DNA from: an uncultured Spirochaetales bacterium
Lineage (GTDB): Bacteria; Spirochaetota; Spirochaetia; Sphaerochaetales; Sphaerochaetaceae
Direction: 5' to 3'
Assembly (NCBI GenBank): GCA_945947045.1
Contig: CAMEXG010000047.1
Span: forward strand, 1-12,099
Length of the DNA: 12,099 nucleotides
In this document: one piece after another, positions 1 through 6,136 of the stretch
Position numbering within the stretch: the stretch's first letter is position 1
How the letters are laid out: each line of letters begins with the position of its first letter
The notes under the pieces: model-generated
Told to the model about the DNA's origin: nothing
Seen by the model: only the letters and a program-made list of their open reading frames with translations
Databases searched by the model: none
Translations under genes and position numbers: made by a program

Positions 1-1
1 G

Positions 2-37
2 CTTTCATCTCCCGCCTAAAGACGGGAGTCTTCCCGC
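2..37 (-). repeat. Hairpin resembling the 3' end of an IS200/IS605-TnpB element
   Basis: On the minus strand, CTCCCG and CGGGAG (plus positions 23-28 and 9-14) form a perfect 6-bp stem with an 8-nt loop containing CTTTAG. The stem is preceded by GGGAAGA and followed by ATGAAAGC. From memory, the arrangement GAAG, C-rich arm, CTTTAG, G-rich arm, GATG is typical of the right end of IS605-group elements, which is also the 3' end of the TnpB guide RNA. No tnpB or tnpA lies upstream on this strand; a terminator and a small gene are there instead. It is therefore either a lone remnant or an unrelated hairpin. The window edge hides what follows. Confidence 0.35.
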
Positions 38-48
38 ATGGATTTTAT

Positions 49-72
49 AAAAAAAAACCTCGGTTTCCCGAG
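49..72 (-). terminator. Intrinsic terminator of the small membrane protein gene
   Basis: On the minus strand, CTCGG, GAAA, CCGAG forms a 5-bp stem closed by a GNRA-type tetraloop (plus 59-72). It is followed by G and a run of eight T (plus 50-57, where the plus strand shows A). It lies 18 nt past the stop codon of the gene ending at 90. The stem is short, but the tetraloop and U-tract make it a convincing terminator. Confidence 0.75.
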
Positions 73-80
73 ATTGTATA

Positions 81-104
81 GAGAGTGGTTCAGACGCCAC
101 TCTC
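81..104 (-). other. Stem-loop across a stop codon
   Basis: GAGAGTGG (81-88) and CCACTCTC (97-104) are perfect inverted repeats of 8 bp around an 8-nt loop. The stop codon of the small membrane protein (90-92) lies in the loop. No T-run follows directly, and the real terminator is the separate hairpin at 59-72. It may stabilise the mRNA 3' end, but the function is unknown. Confidence 0.55.
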
Positions 105-428
105 TTCTTTTGCAGGTTCAGAGAGTATGTTGATGTCCCCTTGTTCCTCCGTCTTTTTATTTTCCGTCTTATTTGTCGCCTTTTTATCACTTCTAATGCA
201 GGCGAACATACTAAACCCTACATAAGCTCCCATCCCTAGGATAATTATTGGAGAGAGAAAGCTAATGTCAAAGGAACCTGAACGAGTAGCCCTTACAGTT
301 CCGAACACAGTGTTGTACACATCTGAACGAGGAAGAGTAACGGCAAAAGCTAGACACACGACAAAACCCACGGTACATAGAATACCAAAAACCAAAGCAA
401 ATTTTCTTAATGCAGATTCTTTAATCAT
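90..428 (-). CDS. Small two-helix membrane protein of unknown function
   Basis: I do not recognise this family. With the start at 428 it has 112 residues. A basic N-terminus (MIKESALRKF) precedes a hydrophobic segment at about residues 10-31. A polar loop of about 25 residues follows, then a second hydrophobic segment (about 57-79), then a charged hydrophilic tail rich in Lys, Glu and Asn. Both termini are probably cytoplasmic, given the positive charges flanking the helices. The start was chosen because GGAGG lies 8 nt before this ATG. An in-frame ATG two codons earlier (434) is only 2 nt from GGAGG, and the longer frame opening with GTG at 548 has no ribosome site. The gene sits between two terminators (570-601 and 49-72), so it is a single-gene unit. 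I could not identify a convincing promoter in the 141 nt upstream. Confidence 0.6.
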   Translation of the reverse strand: MIKESALRKFALVFGILCTVGFVVCLAFAVTLPRSDVYNTVFGTVRATRSGSFDISFLSPIIILGMGAYVGFSMFACIRSDKKATNKTENKKTEEQGDINILSEPAKEESGV

Positions 429-569
429 TTCCATTGCCTCCGATAGTAATCTAACTCCACATCTGTTCTCAAACAATACATCTCTGAAAATTGACAAATA
501 CTCTCTTTCTTTCCTACACAGAAATGACAAATTTATCTTTTTAGCCACAAAAATGTGCCTGAAGGTAAG
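429..569. other. Leader/intergenic region upstream of the small membrane gene
   Basis: These 141 nt lie between the binding-protein terminator and the preferred start at 428. An open frame continues upstream to a GTG at 548, but it has no Shine-Dalgarno site and no recognisable domain. Two TTGTCA elements occur on the minus strand, but neither has a good -10 hexamer at the right spacing. A promoter must lie here if the terminator at 570-601 is efficient. I cannot place it. Confidence 0.3.
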
Positions 570-601
570 AAAAAATAAGAGGCACGACCGAAGCCGTGCC
601 T
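570..601 (-). terminator. Intrinsic terminator of the nucleoside-transport operon (UUCG loop)
   Basis: On the minus strand, AGGCACGGC, TTCG, GTCGTGCCT forms a 9-bp stem (one G-U pair) capped by a UUCG tetraloop (plus 580-601). It is followed by CTTATTTTTT (plus 570-579). It starts 21 nt past the binding-protein stop codon. The extra-stable loop and U-tract make this a strong rho-independent terminator. Confidence 0.93.
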
Positions 602-622
602 TTAATTCTCAAATCAGAGAGA

Positions 623-1834
623 TTAGAAAGCTGCGTTGAGCCATGTGATGCCATCGATCTGAAGAGCAAAGTATGGAGCAGACTGGAAGTATGATTCATG
701 GAATGCACCATCAAATACAGCTTCTTCAGCATCTGGAGCAAAGTCACCGTTTGTATCAAGAGCAAATGCGTGTGTAAGCTTTTCTCCGCCAATTGTAAAT
801 GTAGAAGTATCGAATACCTGAATTTCACCCTTAGCGATCTTTGCTTCAGTCTCGGCGAGCTTTTCCTTTGTTCCAGGAGCAGCGATAGCTTCGTTGAGTT
901 CTGTTACGACGACTTCGCCTCTTGACATCTCGCCACAGTAGTCAGATGGGTTCTGGACACCATTGATGTAGTTAGCGATGAATGTATAGAAGTAGTTAGT
1001 CCAATCGATTCTACAAGAGAGGAGAGAAGCCTTTGGAGCAACGCCTGTCATGTCGTTGTTGTAACCTGTGTGGAATACACCTCTTTCCTGAGCTGTTGTA
1101 GCTGGAGTTGTGTTGTCAGAATGCTGGCTGACCATAACAGCACCCTTATCGATGAGAGCCTTAGCTGCTTCTGCTTCCAATGTCGGGTCTGACCATGATC
1201 CTACGAACTGAACAAGCATTGTTGCGCTTGGACATACGCTTTTTGCACCAAGATAGTAAGATGTCATACCGGAAACAACTTCTGCAAATGAGAATGCTCC
1301 GACATAACCGATGACTGCCTGGTCTGCCTTGATCTTTCCTTCGTCGATGAGCTGCTGGAGCTTCATACCAGCTGCAACACCTGCTACATATCTACCTTCA
1401 TAGATAGCTGCGAAAGCGTTGTAAGTATTGTCTCTGCCGTCTGTCTGGGATCCGCAGTTTGTAAGAGATACAAACTGAATCTTTGGGAACTCGTCAGCTG
1501 CCTGCTGCATATACTGCTCGAAGCCATAAGAGTTATTGAAGATGATTTCACATCCTTCTGCAGCGAGAGCGAGGTTAGCGTCGACACAGCCTGCATCTTC
1601 GCCGATATCTCTCTTTACAGAAAGTTCGACATCATATCCGTCAGCCTTGAGCTTATCGATAGCTGCGTTCATGCCATTCATGAAGTTATAAGTGTAACCC
1701 TGGTCGTTTTCGCTTCCGATTACGACGAAACCGATCTTAGTTGCTTTCTTCTCTGCTGTAGCTTCACCAGCTCCCTGAGCGAACAGGGAGAAGCACATGA
1801 GAAGAGCGAGTGCGATAGCAAGTGTCTTTTTCAT
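623..1834 (-). CDS. BMP-family ABC transporter substrate-binding protein, probable nucleoside binder
   Basis: At 403 residues this is the periplasmic ligand-binding component of the importer encoded just upstream. Residues 1-19 form a signal peptide, with probable cleavage after SLFA. A cysteine at 14 lies inside the hydrophobic core without a canonical lipobox, so lipidation is doubtful even though many BMP/PnrA proteins are lipoproteins. The mature protein begins with KIGFVVIG at 33-40 and GYTYN at 46-50. It carries further family landmarks: YEGRYVAGVAAG (145-156), VIGYVGAFSFAEVVSG (174-189), WSDPTLE (214-220) and QHSDNTTP (237-244). The WSDP and QHSD motifs fit the BMP subgroup linked to nucleoside or purine uptake, but the exact ligand cannot be read from sequence. 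The ATG at 1834 follows AGGAGA at good spacing. It is the last gene of the operon and is followed by a terminator. Confidence 0.9.
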   Translation of the reverse strand: MKKTLAIALALLMCFSLFAQGAGEATAEKKATKIGFVVIGSENDQGYTYNFMNGMNAAIDKLKADGYDVELSVKRDIGEDAGCVDANLALAAEGCEIIFNNSYGFEQYMQQAADEFPKIQFVSLTNCGSQTDGRDNTYNAFAAIYEGRYVAGVAAGMKLQQLIDEGKIKADQAVIGYVGAFSFAEVVSGMTSYYLGAKSVCPSATMLVQFVGSWSDPTLEAEAAKALIDKGAVMVSQHSDNTTPATTAQERGVFHTGYNNDMTGVAPKASLLSCRIDWTNYFYTFIANYINGVQNPSDYCGEMSRGEVVVTELNEAIAAPGTKEKLAETEAKIAKGEIQVFDTSTFTIGGEKLTHAFALDTNGDFAPDAEEAVFDGAFHESYFQSAPYFALQIDGITWLNAAF

Positions 1835-1879
1835 TGTTTTCTCCTATTTTCTGCCTTACGGCTTAAGTAGTATACAAAG

Positions 1880-1909
1880 ATGATACTTTCCTAAGGAAAG
1901 GTGTGTAAA
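1880..1909 (-). promoter_or_regulatory. Possible internal promoter with palindromic spacer before the binding-protein gene
   Basis: On the minus strand, TTTACA (plus 1904-1909) and TATCAT (plus 1880-1885) are separated by 18 nt, a fair sigma-70-type match. The 15-nt inverted repeat CTTTCC-TTA-GGAAAG (1886-1900) fits entirely inside the spacer, where a repressor or activator could bind. It lies about 45 nt upstream of the binding-protein ATG. This is a pattern match only. A TATACT hexamer slightly downstream (1867-1872) has a poorer -35. Confidence 0.35.
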
Positions 1910-1972
1910 GTGATTTTTTACGCAATTATTATCTTTTATTTTAATGCTTTACCAAAATAATATTATATCAGC

Positions 1973-1999
1973 CCTGCACCATAAGATTTATGGTGCAGG
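1973..1999 (-). other. Perfect 12-bp stem-loop between permease and binding-protein genes
   Basis: CCTGCACCATAA (1973-1984) and its exact complement (1988-1999) flank a 3-nt loop. The structure begins 17 nt past the stop codon of the second permease. On the minus strand it is followed by GCTGATATAATATTATTTT, which is not a continuous U-tract, so it is at best a leaky terminator. It could equally protect mRNA ends or mark a processing site, giving different levels of permease and binding-protein transcript. Confidence 0.6.
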
Positions 2000-2015
2000 A
2001 TAATATACAAATCGT

Positions 2016-3002
2016 TCAACGATCTTCTCTAAAGTAGTTCAGACCGAGAGCTGCAGGTGGCTGTTTATCACGAGAATTGCGCATACTTGTGACAACCAGA
2101 ACAATCAAAGTAACAACGTATGGGAGCATCTTGTAGAGTTCTGTAGGGAAGAATGGCAGAAGCACTCTAAGATACATAATCTTCAATGCACCGAAGAGGA
2201 TTGCACCCCAGATGGCATTTAGAGGTCTCCACATACAGAAGATTACAAGTGCTACAGCAAGCCAACCGATTCCTCCGAGGGATGCTTCGTTCCATGTACA
2301 TCCACCTGTAGTCATGACATATACCATTCCACCTACTGCAGAGATTCCACCTCCGATTATTGTAGCAATATAGCGGTACTTGGTCATGTTTATACCTGCA
2401 GCATCTGCTGTAACAGGAGATTCACCTACAGCCCTAAGATAGAGACCTGTCTTTGTCTTCTGGAAGAAAAGGTGCATAGCAATAGCAAGAATGATTGCAA
2501 GATAGAAGAAGAAGGGCTGTGAGAAAAGAACTGGACCTATAAAAGGAATATTCTTCAGGAAGGAAGGGAACGGAACAAATGAGAACGCTTCCTTCAGAGG
2601 GTTGGAGAGAGTAACAAAACCGCCCACGATATGTCTCATATACTCGCCTGCAAACTTTGCAACACCTGTTCCGAAAATCGTCAAGGCGAGACCTGTTACG
2701 TTCTGATTGGCTCTCAGTGTAACAGTAATAAATGAGAACAAGAGTCCGGCAACCGCTCCTACTGCAAAGGATGAGAGGATTGCACAGAGGATGGCGACAA
2801 TACCACTGGAGGCACCGACACCTACTGCAGCCTCATAAGCATATGCACCGGCAAGGCCGAACGCACCTCCCATATACATGATTCCTTCAACACCAAGGTT
2901 GAGGCTCCCTGACTTCTCTGTAAGGATTTCTCCCAAGGTACCGAACATCAACACAGTACCGAAGCTGCCGGCAGCAGCAAGAAGAGCAATCAAAGTATTC
3001 AT
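2016..3002 (-). CDS. ABC transporter permease, NupQ-like
   Basis: This 328-residue integral membrane protein belongs to the branched-chain amino acid/sugar/nucleoside permease superfamily (BPD_transp_2). It has roughly eight or more hydrophobic segments across its length. Family landmarks are EILTEKSGSLNLGVEG (25-40), ANQNVTGLALTIFGTG (98-113) and the cytoplasmic coupling loop GLYLRAVGESPVTADAAGI (186-204), which contacts the ATPase. The size is close to the 319 residues of B. subtilis NupQ. It should pair with the neighbouring NupP-like permease to form the channel. Its ATG overlaps the TGA of that gene as ATGA, and GGAGG lies 7 nt upstream, so translation is probably coupled. A stem-loop and a 181-nt gap separate it from the binding-protein gene. 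Confidence 0.9.
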   Translation of the reverse strand: MNTLIALLAAAGSFGTVLMFGTLGEILTEKSGSLNLGVEGIMYMGGAFGLAGAYAYEAAVGVGASSGIVAILCAILSSFAVGAVAGLLFSFITVTLRANQNVTGLALTIFGTGVAKFAGEYMRHIVGGFVTLSNPLKEAFSFVPFPSFLKNIPFIGPVLFSQPFFFYLAIILAIAMHLFFQKTKTGLYLRAVGESPVTADAAGINMTKYRYIATIIGGGISAVGGMVYVMTTGGCTWNEASLGGIGWLAVALVIFCMWRPLNAIWGAILFGALKIMYLRVLLPFFPTELYKMLPYVVTLIVLVVTSMRNSRDKQPPAALGLNYFREDR

Positions 3003-4090
3003 GCCTTAACCTCCTTCTTGACCTTTGAACGGAAGGTCAACTGATAGTTGATGAAGAACTCACACCCTAGCATACAGAAGAGGAGAATTCCCGATACAAT
3101 TTCACTGATGGCCGAAGGGACACCGAGCACCTGCTGCAGGTAACTGGATCCTACAGTGAGGATAGCAAGGATCATAGAGATGATGATCATTGCAAAAGCA
3201 TTTAAATGACCTAGCCATGCAACTGTGATGGCTGTAAAACCAACACCGTTCGCCACGTTTGAAGTAATGGTCTTATTCTGGCCGGAGACAAGAATGAAAC
3301 CGACTATTCCACAGATAGCACCGGAAACAAGCATCGTTCTCACCATAACCCAACCTACGTTCATTCCAGCGTATCTGGCAGTGTTGTAACTGTCACCGAT
3401 TACGGCGATTTCATATCCTTGTTTTGTGTAATTCATGTATATATGCATTAAAACTACAAGCGCCAATACAATAATCCAACCGATATGGATTCCAAAGACT
3501 GAAGGAAGAACAGCTTTTTTATCAAAGAGAGGAATCTGCTGTGTACCGGGTCTACCTTCCCATGGACCACCCTGAAGCCAAGAGATGATGCCGATTGCTA
3601 TATAGTTCATCATCAAAGTAAAGAGTGTTTCGTTTGTATTATACTTTGCTTTAAAGAAACCTGGAATTGCCGCCCAAAGAGCACCTCCAATAGCTGCTGC
3701 GAGACACATGACGAGAAGAAGAGGTACATGTGGAAGCTTAGAAGCGAAATTGATAGCGAAGAAGGAAGCGAAAATAGCACCTGCCGTAATCTGTCCCTCA
3801 CCTCCGATATTCCAGAAACGCATCTTAAAACAAGGAGCGATGGCGAGAGCACAGCCCAACAGAGGGATGGCATTCTTCAGTGTCTGCTTAAGATAGAAAG
3901 ATGTTCCCAGTGAACCTTTGATTATTACGACATAGGCCTTAAAAGGATTATTGCCAGTAATCAAAATAGGAATACATCCGATGATCAAGGCTACCAAAAT
4001 TGAGCCTATTCTGATGGCCCAGACTTTCTTGGGATCCATTGCATCTCTCTTGGAGAGCCTAATAAGTGGAGTTTTTTTAGCTTCTTCCAT
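2999..4090 (-). CDS. ABC transporter permease, NupP-like
   Basis: At 363 residues this is the larger permease of the importer (BPD_transp_2 family). A short cytoplasmic N-terminus precedes the first membrane helix at about 24-45, and several more helices follow. Landmarks are FWNIGGEGQ (92-100), matching the family FNIGGEGQ, then NTNETLFTLMMNYIA (151-165), and the ATPase-coupling loop GYEIAVIGDSYNTARYAGM (225-243). I place the start at 4090 because GGAGGAG stands just upstream and the ATG overlaps the ATPase stop codon as TAATG. The frame stays open 33 codons further, but that stretch lies inside the ATPase gene, reads as a basic non-family sequence and has no role I can see. It ends in an ATGA overlap with the second permease gene. 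Confidence 0.92.
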   Translation of the reverse strand: MEEAKKTPLIRLSKRDAMDPKKVWAIRIGSILVALIIGCIPILITGNNPFKAYVVIIKGSLGTSFYLKQTLKNAIPLLGCALAIAPCFKMRFWNIGGEGQITAGAIFASFFAINFASKLPHVPLLLVMCLAAAIGGALWAAIPGFFKAKYNTNETLFTLMMNYIAIGIISWLQGGPWEGRPGTQQIPLFDKKAVLPSVFGIHIGWIIVLALVVLMHIYMNYTKQGYEIAVIGDSYNTARYAGMNVGWVMVRTMLVSGAICGIVGFILVSGQNKTITSNVANGVGFTAITVAWLGHLNAFAMIIISMILAILTVGSSYLQQVLGVPSAISEIVSGILLFCMLGCEFFINYQLTFRSKVKKEVKA

Positions 4091-5622
4091 TACTTCTCCT
4101 CCTTTCCACCAAGACTGGTCATCATCAGTCCTACTTCTTCTTTTGTTGTAGTGCGTGCATCTACGATTCCACTGACCTTTCCGCCGCACAGAACAAGAAT
4201 TCTGTCACACAGCTCAAGTAAGACATCCAGCTCTTCTCCGACATATATTACTGCAACACCCTTCATCTTCTGTTCTGTCAAAAGATTGTATATCGCATAT
4301 GATGTGTTGATATCCAATCCTCTGACAGCATAGGCTGTAAGAAGGACATTGGGCTCAGATGCAATCTCTCTACCAACAAGAACCTTCTGAATGTTACCGC
4401 CACTCATTCTTCTTACTGGGAATTCCGTACTTGGAGTCACTACTTCCAAGTCATTCCAAATCCTCTTTGCCAGTTCTTCCGGATTCTTTCTATTGAAGAA
4501 TATGGATTTTCCATTTTTCCATGACCTCAACATCATGTTGTTGGTCATTCCCATTGATCCCACAAGACCCATACCCAGTCTATCCTCAGGGACAAATGCC
4601 ATACCTACACCAAGTTGTCTGATCTTCATTGGCGCCAGTCCCACCAGTTCCTTTCTTTCTCCGCTTTCAGGAACAATGTATTCAATGGAACCTGACTTAA
4701 TTGGATAGAGACCTGTCATACACTCCAACAACTCTTTCTGGCCGCTACCTGCAATTGCTGCGACACCGAGTATCTCTCCTCCGTTGGCAGTAAATGAAAC
4801 ATCGTCAAGCTTTGTTATTCCCTCGGCATCTACACATGTCAGCCCCTTGATCTCGATTCTCGGCTGAGGGTTATCATACTTGGGTCTGTCGATGTTGAGA
4901 GTCACGGCATGACCGACCATCATATCTGTAAGTTTCTGAGGGTTCGTCTCACAGGTCTTGACAGTGCCGATGTACTTTCCCTTTCTCAGTACGGCTACGT
5001 TGTCGGAAATAGCCATTACTTCGGCAAGCTTGTGGGTAATAATGACAATCGCCTTGCCGTCAGCCTTCATATTCCTTAATACAGCAAATAGTTTGTCCGT
5101 CTCCTGAGGAGTCAAAACGGCGGTAGGCTCGTCAAGGATAAGAATATCTGCACCTCTATAAAGAACTTTTACAATTTCCACAGTCTGCTTCTGAGATACA
5201 GACATATCATAGACTTTCATCTCAGGATTAATATCGAAGCCGTATTTATCACAGATTTTCTTTACTTCTTCATTAGTCTTGCTGATGTCCATCTTTTCAT
5301 CCTCAAGACCAAGAATAATATTCTGAGCGGCTGTAAACACATCTACCAGATGATAGTGCTGGTGAATCATTCCGATACCGAAAGAATAAGCATCCTTTGG
5401 GGAACGGATCGTCACTCTTTTGCCTTCCGCGTATATCTCTCCTTCATCAGGCTGATAAATGCCGCTGAGCATATTCATGAGTGTAGTCTTTCCACTTCCG
5501 TTCTCTCCAAGCAAAGAGAGAATCTCGCCTTTTCTGATGTTCAGGGAAATACTGTCGTTGGCAACGACTTTTCCAAAACGTTTGGTTATACCCCTTAGTT
5601 CAATAGCACTATTATCCTGCAC
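4090..5622 (-). CDS. ABC transporter ATP-binding protein with two nucleotide-binding domains, NupO-like
   Basis: This 510-residue protein, the same length as B. subtilis NupO, energises the importer from the cytoplasmic face. In domain 1 (about 6-240), Walker A is GENGSGKTT (39-47), the Q-loop glutamine is at 88, Walker B is ILILDEPTA (160-168) and the switch histidine is at 197. Its signature reads MSVSQKQ where LSVGMQQ is usual in this family. Domain 2 (about 255-505) has an intact signature SGGNIQK (407-413). Its Walker A is AGSGQKEL (291-298), without the P-loop Lys-Thr, and its Walker B region is LLTAYAVRGLD (427-437), without Asp-Glu. Degenerate second sites are known in this transporter group, but here the first signature is also altered. 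The start is GTG, preceded by GGGAG. It is the first gene of the operon and overlaps the next by 3 nt. Confidence 0.93.
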   Translation of the reverse strand: MQDNSAIELRGITKRFGKVVANDSISLNIRKGEILSLLGENGSGKTTLMNMLSGIYQPDEGEIYAEGKRVTIRSPKDAYSFGIGMIHQHYHLVDVFTAAQNIILGLEDEKMDISKTNEEVKKICDKYGFDINPEMKVYDMSVSQKQTVEIVKVLYRGADILILDEPTAVLTPQETDKLFAVLRNMKADGKAIVIITHKLAEVMAISDNVAVLRKGKYIGTVKTCETNPQKLTDMMVGHAVTLNIDRPKYDNPQPRIEIKGLTCVDAEGITKLDDVSFTANGGEILGVAAIAGSGQKELLECMTGLYPIKSGSIEYIVPESGERKELVGLAPMKIRQLGVGMAFVPEDRLGMGLVGSMGMTNNMMLRSWKNGKSIFFNRKNPEELAKRIWNDLEVVTPSTEFPVRRMSGGNIQKVLVGREIASEPNVLLTAYAVRGLDINTSYAIYNLLTEQKMKGVAVIYVGEELDVLLELCDRILVLCGGKVSGIVDARTTTKEEVGLMMTSLGGKEEK

Positions 5623-5667
5623 TTTTTTCTCCCGACCGATATCAATATTCTTGTATCGCGATGATTC

Positions 5668-5697
5668 ATGATATCATCCGATTTTTTCATCCTGCAA
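5668..5697 (-). promoter_or_regulatory. Candidate promoter of the nucleoside-transport operon
   Basis: On the minus strand, TTGCAG (plus 5692-5697) and TATCAT (plus 5668-5673) are 18 nt apart, just downstream of the terminator at 5721-5750 and about 45 nt before the GTG start. ATGATATCAT, a perfect 10-bp palindrome, includes the -10 hexamer. GATATTGATATC (5640-5651), another palindrome, lies in the predicted leader. These could be operators. The -10 sequence and 18-nt spacing match the candidate promoter before the binding-protein gene. The evidence is position plus hexamer resemblance only. Confidence 0.4.
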
Positions 5698-5720
5698 CAA
5701 AAAACAACAAATCCAGCACT

Positions 5721-5750
5721 AAAAAATTAGGCGAGGTCATCCCCCGCCTA
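5721..5750 (-). terminator. Intrinsic terminator after the RidA gene
   Basis: On the minus strand, TAGGCGGGG, GATGA, CCTCGCCTA forms a 9-bp stem (one G-U pair) with a 5-nt loop, followed by ATTTTTT. It begins 2 nt after the RidA stop codon. It separates the right-hand metabolic operon from the transporter operon. Confidence 0.92.
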
Positions 5751-5752
5751 TC

Positions 5753-6136
5753 TCAAAGTGCTACAGTCAGCTCGATTTCAACCTTTCCATCTTTAGGAAG
5801 CTTGACAACCTGGAAAGCACATCGGGCAGGTAGAACAGGAGCATCTTTAAATGCCTCCCCATAGACTTTATTGACTGCTCCAAAGTCTTTTATGTCCTCC
5901 AAATACACGATCGCCTTCACAGTATTCTCGATTTTAGCCCCTGCTTCATCCAAAACAGCCTTAATGTTTTTGAAAATCTGCAGAGACTGTTCCTCCGCAG
6001 TCTCGCCGACCATGACTCCTGTTTCAGGATCAAGAGCCAGCATTCCGGACATGAAAAGGAAACCTCCAGCCTTTACAGCCTGCGAATATGGACCTACGGC
6101 TTTAGGAGCCTTAGGTGTGTCGACTCTTTCAATCAT
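5753..6136 (-). CDS. ridA: RidA family enamine/imine deaminase
   Basis: At 127 residues this has the full length of the RidA/YjgF/TdcF family, small trimeric cytosolic proteins. Typical members hydrolyse reactive enamine/imine intermediates released by PLP enzymes, yielding 2-keto acids and ammonia. The family positions are present: GPYSQAV at 15-21 (Tyr17), LFMSGMLALDPETG (27-40), PARCAFQV (103-110) with the catalytic Arg105, and Glu120 in VEIE (119-122). With Arg105 present it belongs to the active RidA type rather than an Arg-lacking subgroup. The ATG at 6136 follows AGGAGGAG closely. That site lies inside the end of the HAD gene, and the two genes overlap by 8 nt. A terminator follows at once, so this is the last gene of the block. 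The aminotransferase in the same block is a plausible source of substrates, but that link is inference. Confidence 0.93.
   Translation of the reverse strand: MIERVDTPKAPKAVGPYSQAVKAGGFLFMSGMLALDPETGVMVGETAEEQSLQIFKNIKAVLDEAGAKIENTVKAIVYLEDIKDFGAVNKVYGEAFKDAPVLPARCAFQVVKLPKDGKVEIELTVAL

Noticed and set aside
1..40. tRNA or other structured RNA gene at the left edge
   Set aside because: It has only one short hairpin and no cloverleaf arms or TPsiC-like sequence. An IS605-type end or plain terminator hairpin fits better.
429..548. Longer N-terminus of the small membrane protein from a GTG at 548
   Set aside because: There is no Shine-Dalgarno site before the GTG, while GGAGG stands 8 nt before the ATG at 428.
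265..639. Plus-strand open frame of 124 residues
   Set aside because: It is antisense to the small membrane gene and runs through a strong terminator hairpin, with no recognisable domain.
2011..2023. Short palindrome ATCGTT-C-AACGAT over the stop codon of the NupQ-like permease
   Set aside because: It is a six-bp arm with a 1-nt centre, too short to call beside the much stronger 12-bp stem-loop nearby.
4091..4189. Open extension of the NupP-like permease frame by 33 codons
   Set aside because: It lies within the ATPase gene, has no family character, and the ATG at 4090 has a strong GGAGGAG site and a TAATG overlap.
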